A DNA stretch of 39,870 bases from a virus: IMG/VR virus record IMGVR_UViG_3300034072_000581, positions 1-39,870 of that record; one strand, given 5' to 3'. Positions 37,471 through 39,870 of the stretch are shown piece by piece; positions within the stretch are counted from its first letter, which is position 1; each line of letters begins with the position of its first letter. The position numbers and the translations under genes were made by a program. Under the pieces are notes generated by a model that made no database searches, was not told the DNA's origin, and was given only the letters and a program-made list of their open reading frames with translations.

Positions 37471-37767
37471 TTACTTTTTGGTTGTGAAAAATTGCCGCCG
37501 CGTTGTTGGCGTTTTATCTTTATCCTCCATTTCAGCGCCAATGGACGCAATAAATGTCGGTGGTGTGGTGATTGTCGTGTTTTGTTCGTTCAATGGAACA
37601 CACAGGGATTCTAACTGCTGACCAGGCCTGTATTTGCGTGAACGCGTATCATCAGGAACCTGTGTGCCGATGCCGTCACTGACTAATTTGTTGCCGGTAG
37701 GCTGGTCAACATCAATCACTGAATTTACACCGAACTGTTCAAAATCTTTGATTAATTGAATTTTCAT
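37471..37767 (-). CDS. small tail-module protein of unknown function
   Basis: A 98-residue protein. The first 50 residues (MKIQLIKDFEQFGVNSVIDV) look like a small beta-rich domain; the C-terminus is charged (RRQFFTTKK). No family recognised. Its position between the gp10-like gene and the tube protein gene, coupled by ATGA to the former, suggests a role in tail completion. Confidence 0.6.
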   Translation of the reverse strand: MKIQLIKDFEQFGVNSVIDVDQPTGNKLVSDGIGTQVPDDTRSRKYRPGQQLESLCVPLNEQNTTITTPPTFIASIGAEMEDKDKTPTTRRQFFTTKK

Positions 37768-38270
37768 AATCCCTGTTTTTTGGCCTCCATTTCCACGCGC
37801 AGACGCAGGCTGTTGACCATATTATTTAGTGTTGTTGGCCCCATTGCACTGACGGCAGCATCAACGAATTTTTTACCCACCCTGATTTTGCCGTTTGTCA
37901 TTTTGACATCATTGTTTACAAAGTGCGCGTAATAACCGTCAATTGTTTTACCACCTAATAGCGGCCCTACCATGACAGCAGTTTTCATCCGGCGCAGTGA
38001 CAGCCGCCTGAATGATTTACGCAGGTTGCCAGGCCTGTATGTTGCTGCCTTCACCCCGTACCCCTTTGGCATTCGCCTGCCTGACTTTGCAACACGTTTG
38101 TACCTGCTGTGCGATTTAGGGCTAACCGGCACGCGCACCCTGATGGCATTTGACATCAGTTCTGCGCTATCTTTCAGATCATCAATTGCCTTTTTTTGCA
38201 CCTCTTTGCTCATGCGCCTGATTTGTAGTATCAGTGCGTTTATTTCCTTCTGTGTTGCCTCAATTGCCAT
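37764..38270 (-). CDS. HK97 gp10-like tail completion protein
   Basis: A 168-residue basic protein. An N-terminal helix (ALILQIRRMSKEVQKKAIDDL) is followed by AIRVRVPVSPKSHS, NLRKSFRRLS and YYAHFVNNDV, the blocks shared with HK97 gp10 proteins, and a C-terminal helix. The family forms part of the head-tail joint. Confidence 0.85.
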   Translation of the reverse strand: MAIEATQKEINALILQIRRMSKEVQKKAIDDLKDSAELMSNAIRVRVPVSPKSHSRYKRVAKSGRRMPKGYGVKAATYRPGNLRKSFRRLSLRRMKTAVMVGPLLGGKTIDGYYAHFVNNDVKMTNGKIRVGKKFVDAAVSAMGPTTLNNMVNSLRLRVEMEAKKQGL

Positions 38271-38277
38271 CGCCTTA

Positions 38278-38685
38278 TCAGTTAGCTGTTATGAACTGAT
38301 AAACCGCTGTACGCGACAAAAACATGATGTTTTCATCCATACCATCCGCACTGCTGATATATTTGCACCCCTCAACAGTCACGCCACCGGCAGTGCCTGT
38401 GACAAAATCCAGTGCGTTTCTAACGGCCAGGTCAACATTATCCAGTGCTGCATACGCATCAGCACCCTGTTTCACCTCGGCCCAATATGTAAACGTCACC
38501 TGCGCTGTATCATGGTCAGATTTCCTGTCCTTCTGATCATCAGTCGGCTGATTAGTCACCGTGAACACAATGGCAGGATATGTGGAATCTTCAGGCACGA
38601 ACACAGGATATATGCGTGTACCAACCAGTGCTGTGACGGCGCTGGTAGCAGATAGTTTAGCATATATGTACTGGCCTAATTTCAT
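38278..38685 (-). CDS. tail completion protein, DUF3168-like
   Basis: A 135-residue protein with the typical sequence ALVGTRIYPVFVPEDSTYPAIVFTV near residue 20 and ending with a beta-strand (SRTAVYQFITA). The DUF3168 family acts at the tail terminator position of siphoviruses. Neighbours are the head-tail adaptor upstream and the gp10-like gene downstream. Confidence 0.85.
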   Translation of the reverse strand: MKLGQYIYAKLSATSAVTALVGTRIYPVFVPEDSTYPAIVFTVTNQPTDDQKDRKSDHDTAQVTFTYWAEVKQGADAYAALDNVDLAVRNALDFVTGTAGGVTVEGCKYISSADGMDENIMFLSRTAVYQFITAN

Positions 38686-38691
38686 GTTTTT

Positions 38692-39024
38692 TTAGTCTTG
38701 TTTTTGGGCTACAATTATCAGGGATTGCCTGAAATCCGGTTTTTGAAAGTACAGGATGTCATACAAATCACCCTCAAAATTGATGCGCATTTTTTCATTC
38801 AGCCCATCACGATACATAATGTCAAACGTGACAGCGGTCTGCACCGTTAGTTTGTCTGCCATCATATCATCCTTGTTTCCTGAATTGCGCCATGTTGCCT
38901 TAGCCCACACATTGCAATGCGTTTCCCACGTCATCAGTTCCTGACCGGATGTGCCGCGTGATGTGACCGGTTTTTCTATCGTGATCCGGTGTCGCCTGTC
39001 GCCTATCTGTGTTGCCTTTGCCAT
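38692..39024 (-). CDS. head-tail adaptor (SPP1 gp16 type)
   Basis: A 110-residue protein with the usual IGDRRHRITIEKPVTSRGTS start and WAKATWRNSG and DLYDILYFQKPDFR segments, marking the phage head-tail joining protein family. It forms a ring under the connector. Confidence 0.9.
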   Translation of the reverse strand: MAKATQIGDRRHRITIEKPVTSRGTSGQELMTWETHCNVWAKATWRNSGNKDDMMADKLTVQTAVTFDIMYRDGLNEKMRINFEGDLYDILYFQKPDFRQSLIIVAQKQD

Positions 39025-39044
39025 GCCTGCGTCAGTTTAAACAG

Positions 39045-39668
39045 TTACATCCAGCGCCGCAGCGGCTGTAATAGCACATCAGACATACTAAACACCTGTT
39101 CAGGGCTGTCCTCCCTATTCGTATAGGCACGACCTATGCGTGACAGCAGGCCCAAACGCACACTATCAGGTATGGATGCAGATGATGTGCCGTACCCTGC
39201 CACATAGGTAATCTGAACAGCATCAGGCCTGACCGCCAAATCTGACGGATAGGTGTAGTTTGATTTTGGCATGATTGTCACACACCCCGAACTGATGTTA
39301 GTAGTGTATTCAGATGATGCCCATGTTTGCAGTGTGCCTGCGCTGTCGTAATACTGAACCGATGTGATACTACCAATCGGCCACAGGCCCGCAATAACCA
39401 TCGGTGTAATGGATGACAGTGGGAATTGTCTGTGACTCTCAGTAACGGTTTTATTCAGCAGCGAACACTGGTATGACCGTTCAATGATGTCGCACTGCGC
39501 ACGAATCAACAGCATCAGGTATTCATCATCGTGACGCAGGTCATCCATGCGTAGCTGCGCACGCGCATCCTCGATGGCAACCGGCAGTTCCTCACTGATG
39601 GTTTCACTGCTGACCGTGTACCCTGTGTAGTACGGGCTGTGCGTAGTTGAATAGTCGTTCCAGATCAT
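39045..39668 (-). CDS. head-tail connector, gp6-like
   Basis: A 207-residue protein. LPVAIEDARAQLRMDDLRHDDEYLMLLI (about 29-56) and IIERSYQC are the hallmarks of the gp6-like connector family, followed by the beta-hairpin region VQYYDSAGTLQTW and AVQITYVAGYG. It forms the ring that joins the portal to the tail. The contig join lies within this region: the first 14 codons occur again at 1-42. Confidence 0.92.
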   Translation of the reverse strand: MIWNDYSTTHSPYYTGYTVSSETISEELPVAIEDARAQLRMDDLRHDDEYLMLLIRAQCDIIERSYQCSLLNKTVTESHRQFPLSSITPMVIAGLWPIGSITSVQYYDSAGTLQTWASSEYTTNISSGCVTIMPKSNYTYPSDLAVRPDAVQITYVAGYGTSSASIPDSVRLGLLSRIGRAYTNREDSPEQVFSMSDVLLQPLRRWM

Positions 39669-39870
39669 GCCGTGATGTATATGATGGTTCCCTTTAATGC
39701 AGCATCATGGGCTGCGCCTGCGCGATATGCCGTGACACCAGCAGCAATAGCAGTGTCATTACTGTTGTATTCAGGTAGTGCGCCTAATATGGCTGCAATG
39801 GTTGTCCAGGATGTATCATAGTCGGTTGATGTGTCCTTTACTATCAACTGACCGGCAGTGCCACCGGATG
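39627..39870. repeat. terminal direct repeat, right copy
   Basis: Right-hand copy of the sequence at 1-244, differing only at 39754 (T here, C at 128). Confidence 0.95.
39665..39870 (-). CDS. fibre-like small protein, truncated copy (3' part)
   Basis: C-terminal part of the 94-residue gene at 39-323, cut at its 5' side by the window end. It differs from the other copy by one residue (Thr for Ala). Confidence 0.8.
   Translation of the reverse strand, partial: SGGTAGQLIVKDTSTDYDTSWTTIAAILGALPEYNSNDTAIAAGVTAYRAGAAHDAALKGTIIYITA

Noticed and set aside
1-39870. Prophage or temperate phage with integrase and attachment site
   Set aside because: No integrase, excisionase or typical repressor is recognisable and there are no host genes at the ends.
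1-39870. tRNA genes, insertion sequences, toxin-antitoxin pairs
   Set aside because: None was found on reading both strands; no transposase motifs or terminal inverted repeats are seen.

Overview
The window is essentially one complete tailed-phage genome. Bases 1-244 recur at 39627-39870 with a single difference (C at 128, T at 39754), so the contig closes on itself. The unique genome is 39,626 bp, circular, circularly permuted or an assembly of such molecules. Every gene I can support lies on the minus strand. The plan is a siphovirus with an HK97-type head: P27-type small terminase, large terminase, HK97-type portal, prohead protease, capsid protein, gp6-like connector, head-tail adaptor, gp10-like protein, tail tube protein, frameshifted tail chaperones and a tape measure. 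The host is most likely a Bacteroidota member. The intergenic promoters fit TTTG/TTG-N19-TAnnTTTG, start codons follow A/C-rich leaders instead of Shine-Dalgarno sequences, and several proteins carry Bacteroidota-style signal peptides ending in AQ. I see no integrase and no typical CI repressor, so a lytic life cycle is likely.

Layout in the direction of transcription (high to low coordinates): FAD-dependent thymidylate synthase and a GH19-like muramidase (25912-24706); a small unknown gene and a RecE-like nuclease (24484-23406); an early block driven by a strong promoter at 23244-23273 that contains an SSB-like protein with a DLPF tail, an HTH-fusion protein and several small genes (23196-19682); an SNF2-type helicase and a permuted DNA methyltransferase (19572-17211); a compact structured element with its own promoter box and terminator (17203-17046); a DUF4326-tailed protein and its coupled partner (17032-15426); the replication core, with a winged-helix protein, an initiator gene that contains iterons and an AT-rich stretch (probable origin, 14566-14803), a small kinase, DnaB helicase and a Mom-like DNA modification enzyme (15414-11453); small genes and a VRR-NUC nuclease (11456-9998); a second copy of the strong promoter (9949-9978) driving membrane proteins, a lysozyme-like protein and a secreted protein (9915-7362); a terminator; HNH nuclease, terminases, portal, protease and capsid (7291-918); then, across the contig join, connectors and tail genes (709-39 and 39668-36252), tape measure, tail-hub and fibre proteins (36262-27887), and finally a probable spanin pair and holin (27217-26044).

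The most informative features are the in-gene iterons, which are repeated in different reading frames; the GGGAAAC slippery site joining the two tail chaperones; the twin 62-bp promoters; the Mom-like protein plus methyltransferase, which imply modified phage DNA; and three promoter-box/terminator units that contain no convincing gene. Three small genes of 26, 39 and 53 codons and one of 59 codons are included because they overlap or abut their neighbours.
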